The position numbers and the translations under genes were made by a program. A stretch of 27,129 nucleotides of DNA from Arenicellales bacterium. GTDB lineage: Bacteria > Pseudomonadota > Gammaproteobacteria > BMS3Bbin11. Under the pieces are notes generated by a model, which was not told where the DNA came from, searched no databases, and saw nothing but the letters and a program-made list of their open reading frames with translations. Of the stretch, positions 5,953 through 13,516 are shown in pieces. Where the stretch lies: NCBI GenBank assembly GCA_029287965.1, contig JARFQC010000018.1:1-27129 (forward strand), in the 5' to 3' direction. Position 1 is the first letter of the stretch. Every line of letters begins with the position of its first letter.

Positions 5953-8136
5953 TCAGCCGTCTACGCGGCTGGCGTACAGTACAAATTCGACGTTGCGGAT
6001 CCTGTGCAGCACATCATCCAGGTGGCGTGTGTCTCTAACACTGATGATGAAATACAGGCTGCTGGTGTTGCCATCCCGGTCATCCATATCGACATGATCG
6101 ATATTGCTGTCCGACTCGGCGATACTTGACGCCAGCGTGGCCAGAACGCCCCGGCGATTGATGGTGTCGACCCTGATCTTGACCTGGAAAAGGTTGTCGG
6201 ATTCCGGGTCCCACTGGACGTCGATGAGATGTTCCGGCTTGTTGCGGAAGGCGCTGATATTGTGGCAGTCGGGACGATGAATAACGATGCCGCGTCCTGC
6301 GGTGGCGATGCCCTGAATGCGGTCGCCGGGTATCGGCCGGCAGCACTTGGCAAGGTGCAGGACGATGCTTTCATTGCTCTTTATTCCGATCGGCCGTACA
6401 CCACGGTTGCGTGGCCCGATGTTCTCGCCATCAGTGTCGGCGATCAGTGGCGTGAGCTGGCGGGCGACCAGCGGTGCCATACGGTTGCCCAGCCCGACAT
6501 CCTCGAAAAGTTCTTCCTCGCTATTGAGCTGGAGTTCGTCGAGCAGGCTGGCAAGACGCTCTGGCGGCAGGGTTTTCCATGTCAGGTTGTATTCGCCCAG
6601 CGCCTTGTCGAGCAGGCCCTTGCCGAGTTTGCGCGCCTTGCGCCGCTGCAGCTGTTTCAGGTGATGGCGAATGCTGTAGCGTGCTTTAGCCGTGGCGATA
6701 AAGTTCAGCCACGCAGGACTGGGCACGGCGTGCTTGTCGGTGATGATTTCTATCGTGTTGCCGTTGCGTAGCTGCGTTTGCAGGGGAACGAACTGCCTGT
6801 TGATCTTTGCCGCGACGCAGGTGTTGCCGATATCGGTATGTACGGCATAGGCGAAATCTACCGGTGTGGAGCCACGCGGCAAAACGATGATTTTGCCGTG
6901 CGGCGTGAAGACATACACTTCGGCAGGAAACAGGTCGACCTTGACGCTTTCCAGGAACTCCTTGGTATTGCCGGCCTTTTTCTGCAGATCCAGCAATCCG
7001 GTGATCCATTTACTGGTCTGCTGCTGTGCCTTGCCGGTCTTGTAAAGCCAGTGTGCCGCGATGCCGGCATCCGCCATCTGGTCCATTTCATCGGTGCGTA
7101 TCTGCACTTCGATGGGTACGCCGTATGGAGATGCTAGCGTCGTATGCAACGACTGGTAGCCGTTCGACTTGGGGATAGCGATGTAGTCCTTGAAGCGTCC
7201 CGGGATGGGCGGGTACAGACTGTGCAGGGCGCCGAGCACCCGGTAGCAGGTATCGACCTTGCCCACCACGATGCGGAAGGCATAGACGTCGAACACTTCA
7301 TGGAAGGACAGGCTCTTGTCCTTCATTTTGCGGTAAATGCCGTACAGGTGTTTTTCACGGCTGGTGATTTTTCCACTCAGCCCATCCTGGCGCAGGCGTT
7401 TGTGGATACCGTTTTCGATTTTTTTCAGGATGCCCTTGCGGTTGCCGCGGCTCTTCCTTATCGAATCTTCAATGGCGGCATAGCGTTTCGGGTAGATCGC
7501 CTTGAAGCTCAGGTCTTCGAGCTCGTGTTTGAAGCTGTGCATGCCGAGACGTCCGGCGATTGGCGCATAGATGTCGAGTGTTTCCGTTGCAATGCGGCGC
7601 TGCTTTTCGCCGCGCATCGCACCGAGAGTGCGCATGTTGTGCAAACGGTCGGCAAGCTTGATCAGGATGACGCGGATGTCTTTCGTCATCGCCATCATCA
7701 TCTTGCGGAAGCTCTCGGCCTGCATTTCGGCCTTGTCCGAGAAACTGACTTTGCTCAGTTTGCTGACGCCGTCGACCATTTCAGCGACGTTTTTGCCAAA
7801 GCCCTTAACCAGTTGCTTCTTGGCGGTAGGGGTGTCCTCTATGACGTCGTGCAGGATTGCCGCGGTGATGGTTTCGGCATCCATGTGCATGCCTGCCAGA
7901 ATACGGGCAACTTCAACAGGATGGGATATGTAGGATTCACCGCTGGCGCGGCGCTGGCCGGCGTGGGCCTGGTAACCGAATATGTAGGCCCGGTAGATGG
8001 TGGAGATCTCCCGCTTGCTGAGATAGGTCTCCAGCAGGCGGTCGAGATCCCTGAACTTTAATTCACGTCCCGGACCAAAGGACGGAACCGGTTCAGCATT
8101 AGGCTGATTCTGTTTCCTCAGCGACGGGATCAGCAT
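5953..8136 (-). CDS. spoT: Bifunctional (p)ppGpp synthetase/hydrolase SpoT
   Basis: This is a long RSH enzyme of 727 residues that makes and degrades (p)ppGpp. Domains in order are: the HD hydrolase with His72 (SHPVEVA), HDVIED at 96-101 and LADRLHN at 161-167; the synthetase with RFKDYIAIPKSNGYQSLHT at about 314-332 and the catalytic-type EVQIRT at 343-348; TGS from about 405 (DLFPAEVYVFTPHGKI); a zinc-finger-like CC segment (LAKCCRPIPGDRI); and a C-terminal ACT domain from about 650. Both catalytic halves look intact, unlike RelA, which has lost its HD site. The ATG at 8136 overlaps the rpoZ end by 38 nt and has a GAGGAG element 13 nt upstream. The first 25 residues have no counterpart in E. 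coli SpoT, so a later non-ATG start is possible, but I see no good one. It lies between rpoZ and ridA. Confidence 0.97.
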   Translation of the reverse strand: MLIPSLRKQNQPNAEPVPSFGPGRELKFRDLDRLLETYLSKREISTIYRAYIFGYQAHAGQRRASGESYISHPVEVARILAGMHMDAETITAAILHDVIEDTPTAKKQLVKGFGKNVAEMVDGVSKLSKVSFSDKAEMQAESFRKMMMAMTKDIRVILIKLADRLHNMRTLGAMRGEKQRRIATETLDIYAPIAGRLGMHSFKHELEDLSFKAIYPKRYAAIEDSIRKSRGNRKGILKKIENGIHKRLRQDGLSGKITSREKHLYGIYRKMKDKSLSFHEVFDVYAFRIVVGKVDTCYRVLGALHSLYPPIPGRFKDYIAIPKSNGYQSLHTTLASPYGVPIEVQIRTDEMDQMADAGIAAHWLYKTGKAQQQTSKWITGLLDLQKKAGNTKEFLESVKVDLFPAEVYVFTPHGKIIVLPRGSTPVDFAYAVHTDIGNTCVAAKINRQFVPLQTQLRNGNTIEIITDKHAVPSPAWLNFIATAKARYSIRHHLKQLQRRKARKLGKGLLDKALGEYNLTWKTLPPERLASLLDELQLNSEEELFEDVGLGNRMAPLVARQLTPLIADTDGENIGPRNRGVRPIGIKSNESIVLHLAKCCRPIPGDRIQGIATAGRGIVIHRPDCHNISAFRNKPEHLIDVQWDPESDNLFQVKIRVDTINRRGVLATLASSIAESDSNIDHVDMDDRDGNTSSLYFIISVRDTRHLDDVLHRIRNVEFVLYASRVDG

Positions 8137-8461
8137 TAGCTGCGTTCATCTCCTCTTTGTCGCCGGCATCTTCACTGGCAGCTTCGTTGGCAGGTGCCTC
8201 GGCAGCTTCTTCATCTACACTTGCCGGGGCTTCGAACAGATTCTCGATCAGGTCTTCTTCGGGTTCTTCATCCAGTATGTCAACCGTTACCAGGCCTTCG
8301 GCGATTTCCCGCAGGGCCAGTACGGTGTCTTTGTCATTGTCGCGCGGAAGCTGGGCTTCCATTCCTTCAGCGAGCTGTCTTGCCCGTTTGGCGGCGATCA
8401 GGACCAGCTCAAATCGGTTGCTTACGTTCTCAAGACAATCTTCTACAGTAATACGTGCCAT
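8099..8461 (-). CDS. rpoZ: RNA polymerase omega subunit
   Basis: Omega assists assembly of RNA polymerase by holding the beta' subunit and, in E. coli, forms part of a ppGpp-binding site. The N-terminal 70 residues (MARITVEDCLENVSNRFELV..AAKRARQL...VLALREIAEGLV) match omega exactly in pattern. At 120 residues the protein is longer than the E. coli form (91). The extra part is a low-complexity Glu/Ala/Asp tail (EAAEAPANEAASEDAGDKEE) ending ETESA, likely disordered. It lies 65 nt downstream of gmk, and its 3' end overlaps spoT by 38 nt, so the last codons of rpoZ also encode the spoT start. The grouping of omega with SpoT fits its role in ppGpp response. Confidence 0.95.
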   Translation of the reverse strand: MARITVEDCLENVSNRFELVLIAAKRARQLAEGMEAQLPRDNDKDTVLALREIAEGLVTVDILDEEPEEDLIENLFEAPASVDEEAAEAPANEAASEDAGDKEEMNAANADPVAEETESA

Positions 8462-8526
8462 GTGCTAAATACCGGATAATTCAGTGGAACACGAAATGTT
8501 AACTGATAACCGCGCCACGAGTCTAT

Positions 8527-9072
8527 TTAATTAGTCGGCCGATCTACAATTTCGATAAGTTTTGCGAGGGATTCGGCGAGATCATCGTTGGTGATGACGT
8601 AGTCGAATTCATCGCGGTGGGATACCTGCTCCTGGTACTGCGCCATGCGCGCTTCAATGGTTTCCGTACTGTCCTGGTGCCGGCCATGCAGGCGGCGGGC
8701 TGCATCCTGTCCGCCGGGTGGCTGAATGAAAATGCTCACTGCATCCGGAAACAGTTCAATCAGGTTCTTGCTGCCCTGCCAGTCGACATCGAGCAGGACA
8801 CGATGTCCCGCATCGAGTGCATGGCTGACCGCCTCGCGCGAAGTGCCGTAGTGATAGCCGTATACATTGGCGTGTTCCAGCATCTCACCGCGCTCTACCA
8901 GTGCGTCGAACTCGGCGTCGGTGACAAAGTGGTATTCCACGTTGTCCGTCTCGCCGGGGCGCATGGCCCGGGTGGTGTGGGACACCGCGAATTCGATTTC
9001 CGGGTGGGTCTCGATCAACCCGTTTGCGAGCGTGGTCTTGCCGGCGCCTGATGGGCCGGACAGGATGATCAT
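8527..9072 (-). CDS. gmk: Guanylate kinase
   Basis: Guanylate kinase phosphorylates GMP/dGMP to GDP/dGDP with ATP, upstream of GTP and (p)ppGpp supply. The P-loop GPSGAGKT lies at the N-terminus, and the GMP-binding segment SHTTRAMRPGE..NVEYHFV is followed by EMLEHANVYGYHYGTSREAV, DVDWQGSKNL and the lid-type RRLHGRHQDS; together these are diagnostic. The start is uncertain. The ATG at 9072 gives 181 residues with MIILSGPSGAGK at the start, 16 nt after the yicC stop. In-frame TTG or GTG codons further up (9096, 9114, 9126) would add up to 18 residues and overlap yicC by up to 38 nt; homologues usually have a few residues before the first strand. It sits in the conserved yicC-gmk-rpoZ-spoT order. 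Confidence 0.93.
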   Translation of the reverse strand: MIILSGPSGAGKTTLANGLIETHPEIEFAVSHTTRAMRPGETDNVEYHFVTDAEFDALVERGEMLEHANVYGYHYGTSREAVSHALDAGHRVLLDVDWQGSKNLIELFPDAVSIFIQPPGGQDAARRLHGRHQDSTETIEARMAQYQEQVSHRDEFDYVITNDDLAESLAKLIEIVDRPTN

Positions 9073-9088
9073 GCGTGCCTGTTCGGAT

Positions 9089-9955
9089 TCATTCAATGTT
9101 CTGAACCTGCTCACGGATCTGCTCAATAAGCACCTTGAGTTCGACTGCAGCGTTGGTGATGCGTATGTCGACCGCCTTGGAGCCCATGGTGTTGGCCTCG
9201 CGGTTCATCTCCTGCATGAGAAAATCGAGTCTTCTGCCTACCGGCTTATCCGATGCCATGGCCTGGCGTACCTCGCTGATATGCGATTCCAGCCTGTCGA
9301 GTTCTTCCGTAATATCGGCCTTGTTGGCGAAAACAACGAGCTCCTGCTCGAGGCGACCCGGTTCCAGATCGGCCTGGATGTCGGCTAGCCTGTCGGCCAG
9401 TCGCTGGCGATAGTCCGGTACGATTGACGGCACGACCTTCCTGACTTCATTGACCTGGCCGGTGATGGATTCAAGCCTGTCCAGCACCATGACTCTCAGG
9501 CGCTCGCCTTCACTGCTGCGGCTGGCCTGCAATTCAGCCAGCGTTTCGTCGAGCAGCTCCCTTGCAGCTGCTGCCAGGTCATCGTAGTCGATGCCTTCCT
9601 CGGTTATGATGCCGGGCCAGGCGAGTACGTCGGAGACACTCAACCCGATGCTTTCGTGCAGGCTGATTTCGATATTGCGGGACAGTTCGTTGAGACGGTT
9701 CAGCAGATCGGTGTTGATTGTCATGCTGTCCGGGTTTTTTCGATCGACCTGGAACCTGAGGCCGCAGTCGAGCTTGCCGCGTGCCAGGCTACTGCTGACG
9801 GCTTCGCGCAGCCCGGTTTCGAGCGAGCGCAGTTGTTCAGGCAGGCGGGAGCTGATGTCCAGGTAGCGGTGGTTAACGCTTTTTATTTCCCAGGTAAGCT
9901 GCCCCCAGCGGGTAGCGGCCTGGCAGCGTGCGAACGCGGTCATGCTTGCAGTCAT
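9089..9955 (-). CDS. yicC: YicC family endoribonuclease / RNase adaptor
   Basis: YicC proteins are RNA-acting factors; in E. coli YicC promotes small-RNA turnover, and the family has been described as endoribonucleases. The N-terminal signature MTASMTAFARC...WEIKSVNHRYLDISSRLPE and the C-terminal RRLDFLMQEMNREANTMGSKA followed by VELKVLIEQIREQVQNIE are the two conserved YicC blocks. The start at 9955 gives 288 residues, matching E. coli YicC (287); a longer frame to 10006 would add 17 residues not found in the family. The Shine-Dalgarno is weak (GATGA). It is the first gene of the minus-strand operon and diverges from the kinase/phosphatase pair across a 124-nt gap. A run of acidic helices (residues 140-220) is normal for the family. 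Confidence 0.93.
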   Translation of the reverse strand: MTASMTAFARCQAATRWGQLTWEIKSVNHRYLDISSRLPEQLRSLETGLREAVSSSLARGKLDCGLRFQVDRKNPDSMTINTDLLNRLNELSRNIEISLHESIGLSVSDVLAWPGIITEEGIDYDDLAAAARELLDETLAELQASRSSEGERLRVMVLDRLESITGQVNEVRKVVPSIVPDYRQRLADRLADIQADLEPGRLEQELVVFANKADITEELDRLESHISEVRQAMASDKPVGRRLDFLMQEMNREANTMGSKAVDIRITNAAVELKVLIEQIREQVQNIE

Positions 9956-10036
9956 GCGAGTTTCATCAGTAAGTGTAAGGACTGACGGATGGTATACCCT
10001 TAGCAATGGTGAATAAACCCGGTGTCGTGCTGCGGA

Positions 10037-10057
10037 ATTTTGACTACAATTATGATC
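10037..10057 (+). promoter_or_regulatory. Weak candidate promoter for the kinase gene
   Basis: In the 124-nt divergent gap, TACAAT (10045-10050, five of six matches to the -10 consensus) is followed by an A/T-rich start region, 30 nt before the kinase ATG. No convincing -35 is found at 16-18 nt. The gap should also hold the yicC promoter on the other strand, but I see no clear hexamers for it. Confidence 0.25.
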
Positions 10058-10079
10058 ATCTGAATGTCACGTTGACCTG

Positions 10080-11039
10080 ATGGCCAAGAAAACCCGACTG
10101 CTGAGAAACGCCCTGCCGAAAGGCTACAGGCTGCCCGAGTACGAGATAGAGAAACCTATCAGTGAAGGCGGCTTCAGTGTCGTGTACTACGCCACCCATC
10201 TGCCGACCAACGAGCGGGTGGTGATCAAGGAGTATTTTCCGGTCAAGCACGCCCGCCGCCTGCCTACCGGCCGGGTTGAAACCATGACCGAGGAGGCATC
10301 ACGCTCGTTCGGCCTCGGTATCAAGCGCTTCTTCAATGAAGGCAGTGCGCTGGCCAGGCTTGAGCATCCCAACATCGTGCATGTGACGCACATGTTCAGG
10401 GCCAACAACACGGTTTACATGGTGATGGACTTCGAGGTCGGCCGGGACATGCGTTGGTACATCAAGCGCAAGAACGGCGGACTGACGGAAAAGTTCATGC
10501 GCACGGTATTTCCGGAGGTGCTGTCCGGGCTCAAGGTGCTGCATGAAAACAAGATCCTCCATCTTGATATCAAGCCTGCCAACATATTGCTGCGCTCGGG
10601 CGGGCACCCCCTGCTGATCGATTTCGGTGCCGTCAAGCAGGCGGAGGGTACAGGTAGTCTGGAAGTCAAGGGACAAACCCTGACACAGGGGTATGCTCCA
10701 CTGGAACAGCACAATCATGGCAACATCGGCGAGTGGTCGGACATCTATGGAGTAGGGGCAACCATGTATTCCTGCCTCAGTGGAAAACCGCCACCCCCGG
10801 CCATCGAACGTGTTTCCAGGGATGAACTGGAAACCGAGATCATGGCATTCGAGAAAAAGGGCTACAGCCGCTCGCTGCTGGAATCCATGGTGCTGGCCTT
10901 GAAAATGGATCTGACACAGCGTACCCAGGGCGTTGAGGCCTTTCAGGAACTGCTCAAGACCCGAACGGACAAGTCCAGGGTGATGAGCTTCCTGAATCAG
11001 CCGGTGCGGCTGGGGATTGGCAGGACAAACAAGAGCTGA
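10080..11039 (+). CDS. Hanks-type Ser/Thr protein kinase, soluble
   Basis: This is a 319-residue eukaryotic-like protein kinase. The glycine-rich loop SEGGFSVVY is at 28-36, the ATP-anchoring lysine is K50 (VVIKEYF), the helix-C glutamate is probably E87, the catalytic loop HLDIKPANILL is at 161-171 (D163, N168), the metal-binding DFG is at 181-183, and the activation segment closes with GYAPLEQ at 204-210. The usual HRD arginine is leucine, so this is a non-RD kinase. No transmembrane helix, PASTA or other sensor domain follows; the roughly 50 residues after the C-lobe look like a short tail. The PP2C phosphatase starts 3 nt after the stop, so the two make a coupled writer/eraser pair. Substrates are unknown; the neighbours yicC and rph suggest, only by position, RNA metabolism or growth control. 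Confidence 0.92.
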   Translation: MAKKTRLLRNALPKGYRLPEYEIEKPISEGGFSVVYYATHLPTNERVVIKEYFPVKHARRLPTGRVETMTEEASRSFGLGIKRFFNEGSALARLEHPNIVHVTHMFRANNTVYMVMDFEVGRDMRWYIKRKNGGLTEKFMRTVFPEVLSGLKVLHENKILHLDIKPANILLRSGGHPLLIDFGAVKQAEGTGSLEVKGQTLTQGYAPLEQHNHGNIGEWSDIYGVGATMYSCLSGKPPPPAIERVSRDELETEIMAFEKKGYSRSLLESMVLALKMDLTQRTQGVEAFQELLKTRTDKSRVMSFLNQPVRLGIGRTNKS

Positions 11040-11042
11040 TTG

Positions 11043-11987
11043 ATGAAATACAGATACGCAATTTCCACGGCTACCGGTGCACGCAAATACAACCAGGACC
11101 GGGCCGCATGCATGGAGGGAGACCAGTCAGTACTGCTGATCCTGGGTGATGGCCTGGGTGGTCATGCCGGCGGCGACATCGCTGCCGACCTGCTGGTGGA
11201 TACCGCATCGCGTGCCTTTCTTAAAATCCGTACCCCCGTCATCTCTGAACCCTCCCTGTTTCTTGCCCTGATCCTGCAGCACGCCCACCGGGCCATCAAC
11301 AGTTACGCCAGGCATTCGGAAGAAAATATCGATCCAAGGACGACAGCGGTGCTGTGTCTTATCCAGAACGGCTATGCCTACTGGGCGCATGCCGGCGACA
11401 GCCGCCTGTACCTGTTCCGTAACAGTTCCCAACTGACTCGCACGCTGGACCACACTGGCCGTGACCAGGCCCGTGCAAACCCGGGCGGCAGCAATTCCTA
11501 CTCGGGCACCGGTCTGTTTAATTGCATAGGCGGCAATCACCGGCCGCAGATCACGCTGGGTCCTGAAATCGCCCTGCAGCGCGGAGATCGCATCATGCTG
11601 TGCTCGGACGGGGTATGGCAGGGCATGCCTACCGACGAGATTGTCGAGTATTTATACAAGGAAGACCTTGAGGCCGGTGCCGATGAAATGCTCGAGGAGA
11701 TTACCCGCCGGCATCGTAAAAAATGCGACAACGTAACCGTGCTGGCCTTTACCTGGGATGACAGGTCTCCCCCGGGTCAGAACATGCGCCATGAGACGAT
11801 ACGTGACGTGCCTGCAGAACAGGTATGGCAGGAAGTGCGGGAAAGTGAAATAAGAATGAAAAAGATAATGGGCCACAAGCCTGCAAAAGAGGCCGGCGCG
11901 GGCATCTCGCACGCAGATCTCAGCGAACTGGACAGCGTCCTGTCGGAAGTCGAGTCATTCGTGAAGCGACTGGAGAGCCAGCGCTAG
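11043..11987 (+). CDS. PP2C-family Ser/Thr phosphatase
   Basis: This is a 314-residue PPM/PP2C phosphatase, metal (Mn/Mg)-dependent, expected to reverse the adjacent kinase. Metal-binding and catalytic motifs are RKYNQDR (D19), LGDGLGGHAGGD (D36, G37), PRTTAVLCLI, AHAGDSRLYLFR, LCSDGVWQGM (D189) and CDNVTVLAF (D229, N230), all intact. A roughly 75-residue C-terminal extension (240-314) carries a charged helix (EQVWQEVRESEIRMKK) and a heptad-like end (LSELDSVLSEVESFVKRLES), possibly a dimerisation or docking element; this part is not typical of minimal bacterial PP2Cs. The TTG just before could also start translation, but the ATG at 11043 fits the MKYRYAISTATGARKYNQD opening of the family. No membrane helix. 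Confidence 0.92.
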   Translation: MKYRYAISTATGARKYNQDRAACMEGDQSVLLILGDGLGGHAGGDIAADLLVDTASRAFLKIRTPVISEPSLFLALILQHAHRAINSYARHSEENIDPRTTAVLCLIQNGYAYWAHAGDSRLYLFRNSSQLTRTLDHTGRDQARANPGGSNSYSGTGLFNCIGGNHRPQITLGPEIALQRGDRIMLCSDGVWQGMPTDEIVEYLYKEDLEAGADEMLEEITRRHRKKCDNVTVLAFTWDDRSPPGQNMRHETIRDVPAEQVWQEVRESEIRMKKIMGHKPAKEAGAGISHADLSELDSVLSEVESFVKRLESQR

Positions 11988-12077
11988 TTACCGGTACCGC
12001 GCCTGCCCGCCGGCTACACATTTGTCCCTCCTCCGGTACAATACGGCGCCTCCTACCATTAACTACCAGGCAGATTC

Positions 12078-12803
12078 ATGCGTCCCAGCCAGCGAAATCC
12101 CGACCAGATGCGGGAAGTCAGATTTACACGTCAGTTCACCAAGCATGCCGAAGGTTCCGTGCTCGTCGAGTTCGGTGATACCAGGGTCATTTGCACCGCA
12201 ACCGTGGAAGAGCGGGTCCCGAGATTCCTGAAAGGCCAGAACAAGGGTTGGGTCACAGCGGAGTACGGCATGCTGCCCCGTTCGACCAATTCCCGCATGT
12301 CGCGCGAAGCTGCACGTGGCAAGCAGGGTGGCCGGACCATGGAAATCCAGCGCCTGATTGGACGCTCCCTGCGGGCGGCGATAGACCTGGAAAAGCTCGG
12401 TGAGCGCAGCATCACGCTCGACTGTGATGTCATCCAGGCCGACGGCGGCACGCGCACGGCATCGATTACCGGCGCCTGCGTGGCACTGAATGATGCTATC
12501 AGCATCCTGATCGAAAAGGGTCTGCTGGACGAGAATCCGCTGCAGCATCTTGTCGCCTCGGTGTCCGTGGGCATTTACCAGGGAACCCCGGTGCTCGATC
12601 TCGATTACGACGAGGACTGTAATGCCGAGACGGACATGAACTTTGTCATGGACGACACCGGCAACTTCATCGAGATACAGGGCACCGCCGAGGGGGCGAC
12701 GTTTTCAATGGATGAAATGCTGGCCATGACCGAACTGGCGCGTGCGGGTATCGGTAACCTGGTTGAAGCACAGCGCAGCGTCCTGGCAGACGAGCTGCGA
12801 TGA
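12078..12803 (+). CDS. rph: Ribonuclease PH
   Basis: RNase PH is a phosphorolytic 3'-to-5' exoribonuclease that trims tRNA 3' ends and degrades structured RNA, acting as a hexameric ring. The 241-residue protein aligns end to end with the E. coli enzyme: MRPSQRNPDQMREVRFTRQF, KHAEGSVLVEFGDTRVICTA, RFLKGQNKGWVTAEYGMLPR, the RNA-binding arginines in SREAARGKQGGRTMEIQRLIGR, the catalytic CDVIQADGGTRTASITGA, and AETDMNFVM. The C-terminal IQGTAEGATFS is complete, so this is not the frameshifted K-12-type allele. It overlaps rdgB by 4 nt (ATGA). In many gammaproteobacteria rph is directly divergent from yicC; here the kinase/phosphatase pair lies between. Confidence 0.97.
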   Translation: MRPSQRNPDQMREVRFTRQFTKHAEGSVLVEFGDTRVICTATVEERVPRFLKGQNKGWVTAEYGMLPRSTNSRMSREAARGKQGGRTMEIQRLIGRSLRAAIDLEKLGERSITLDCDVIQADGGTRTASITGACVALNDAISILIEKGLLDENPLQHLVASVSVGIYQGTPVLDLDYDEDCNAETDMNFVMDDTGNFIEIQGTAEGATFSMDEMLAMTELARAGIGNLVEAQRSVLADELR

Positions 12804-13399
12804 CCGCCAGGCTGGTCATCGCAATGGGGAATGCGGGCAAGCTGAAGGAAATCCGGAGCATCTTCTCGGGTCTGGACGTGGACATCGTGCCCCAGTCCGA
12901 CTTCGATACGCCTGAGGCCGACGAAACGGGGCTCAGTTTTATCGAGAATGCGATCATCAAGGCACGCAACGCCGCTGCCCATACCGGACTGCCGGCACTG
13001 GCCGATGATTCAGGTATCGAGGTCGATGCGCTGAACGGCGAGCCGGGCATCCATTCCGCCCGCTATGCCGGCGATGACGAAAGCAATATAGACAAACTGC
13101 TGCGCGAGCTCGACGCGACCGGCGACGCGCAGCGCAGTGCGCGTTTTCAATGCGTGATGGCCTATGTTCGACATGCCCGGGACCCGGTGCCACTGATTGC
13201 CCAGGGCAGTTGGGAAGGTAAAATTCTGACCCGGCGGCAGGGTGAAGGCGGTTTTGGCTACGACCCGGTATTTTACGTACCGGAACAGGGTTGCAGTGCT
13301 GCGGAACTGGCGCCGGACCAGAAAAATGCCATCAGCCATCGCGGCAAGGCGCTCAGCCTGATGCTGGATCAGCTGGCGAAAATCTACTCGTCACGATAA
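12800..13399 (+). CDS. rdgB: XTP/dITP/ITP pyrophosphatase (non-canonical purine NTPase)
   Basis: RdgB/HAM1 removes deaminated purine nucleotides (dITP, dXTP, ITP) from the pool by hydrolysis to the monophosphate and pyrophosphate. It is 199 residues long, the family's normal size. Recognisable motifs are: MGNAGKLKEI (the usual TGNxGKxxE with T replaced by M), the TGLSFIENAIIKAR segment, ALADDSGIEVDALNGEPGIHSARYAG with its catalytic acidic residues, EGKIL, GFGYDPVFYVPE and the C-terminal NAISHRGKAL. Translation is coupled to rph through an ATGA overlap. The rdgB-hemW order that follows is conserved in E. coli and relatives. Confidence 0.96.
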   Translation: MTARLVIAMGNAGKLKEIRSIFSGLDVDIVPQSDFDTPEADETGLSFIENAIIKARNAAAHTGLPALADDSGIEVDALNGEPGIHSARYAGDDESNIDKLLRELDATGDAQRSARFQCVMAYVRHARDPVPLIAQGSWEGKILTRRQGEGGFGYDPVFYVPEQGCSAAELAPDQKNAISHRGKALSLMLDQLAKIYSSR

Positions 13400-13405
13400 C
13401 TCAGT

Positions 13406-13421
13406 CGGGAACACTTTCCCG
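13406..13421 (+). other. Short hairpin after rdgB
   Basis: CGGGAA (13406-13411) and TTCCCG (13416-13421) form a perfect 6-bp stem with a 4-nt loop, 6 nt after the rdgB stop. There is no T-run behind it, so it is a weak candidate for an attenuator or a 3'-end-protecting hairpin rather than a clear intrinsic terminator. Confidence 0.35.
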
Positions 13422-13516
13422 GGTTGAATGGAAAAGGCGTCAGCGGGTGCAGCCCATGCATCCGGTGTTCTTCATCATCCGGGGCTCCCCCATCATGAAC
13501 CGCGTAGAGCGAATAG

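Noticed and set aside
7144..8061. 305-codon + strand frame within spoT
   Set aside because: It is a shadow of the spoT coding sequence. Its apparent protein is low in recognisable motifs and spoT is unambiguous.
12022..12042. TTGTCC ... TACAAT as an rph promoter
   Set aside because: The spacer is only 9 nt, far below the 16-18 nt needed, and there is no alternative -35 at the right distance.
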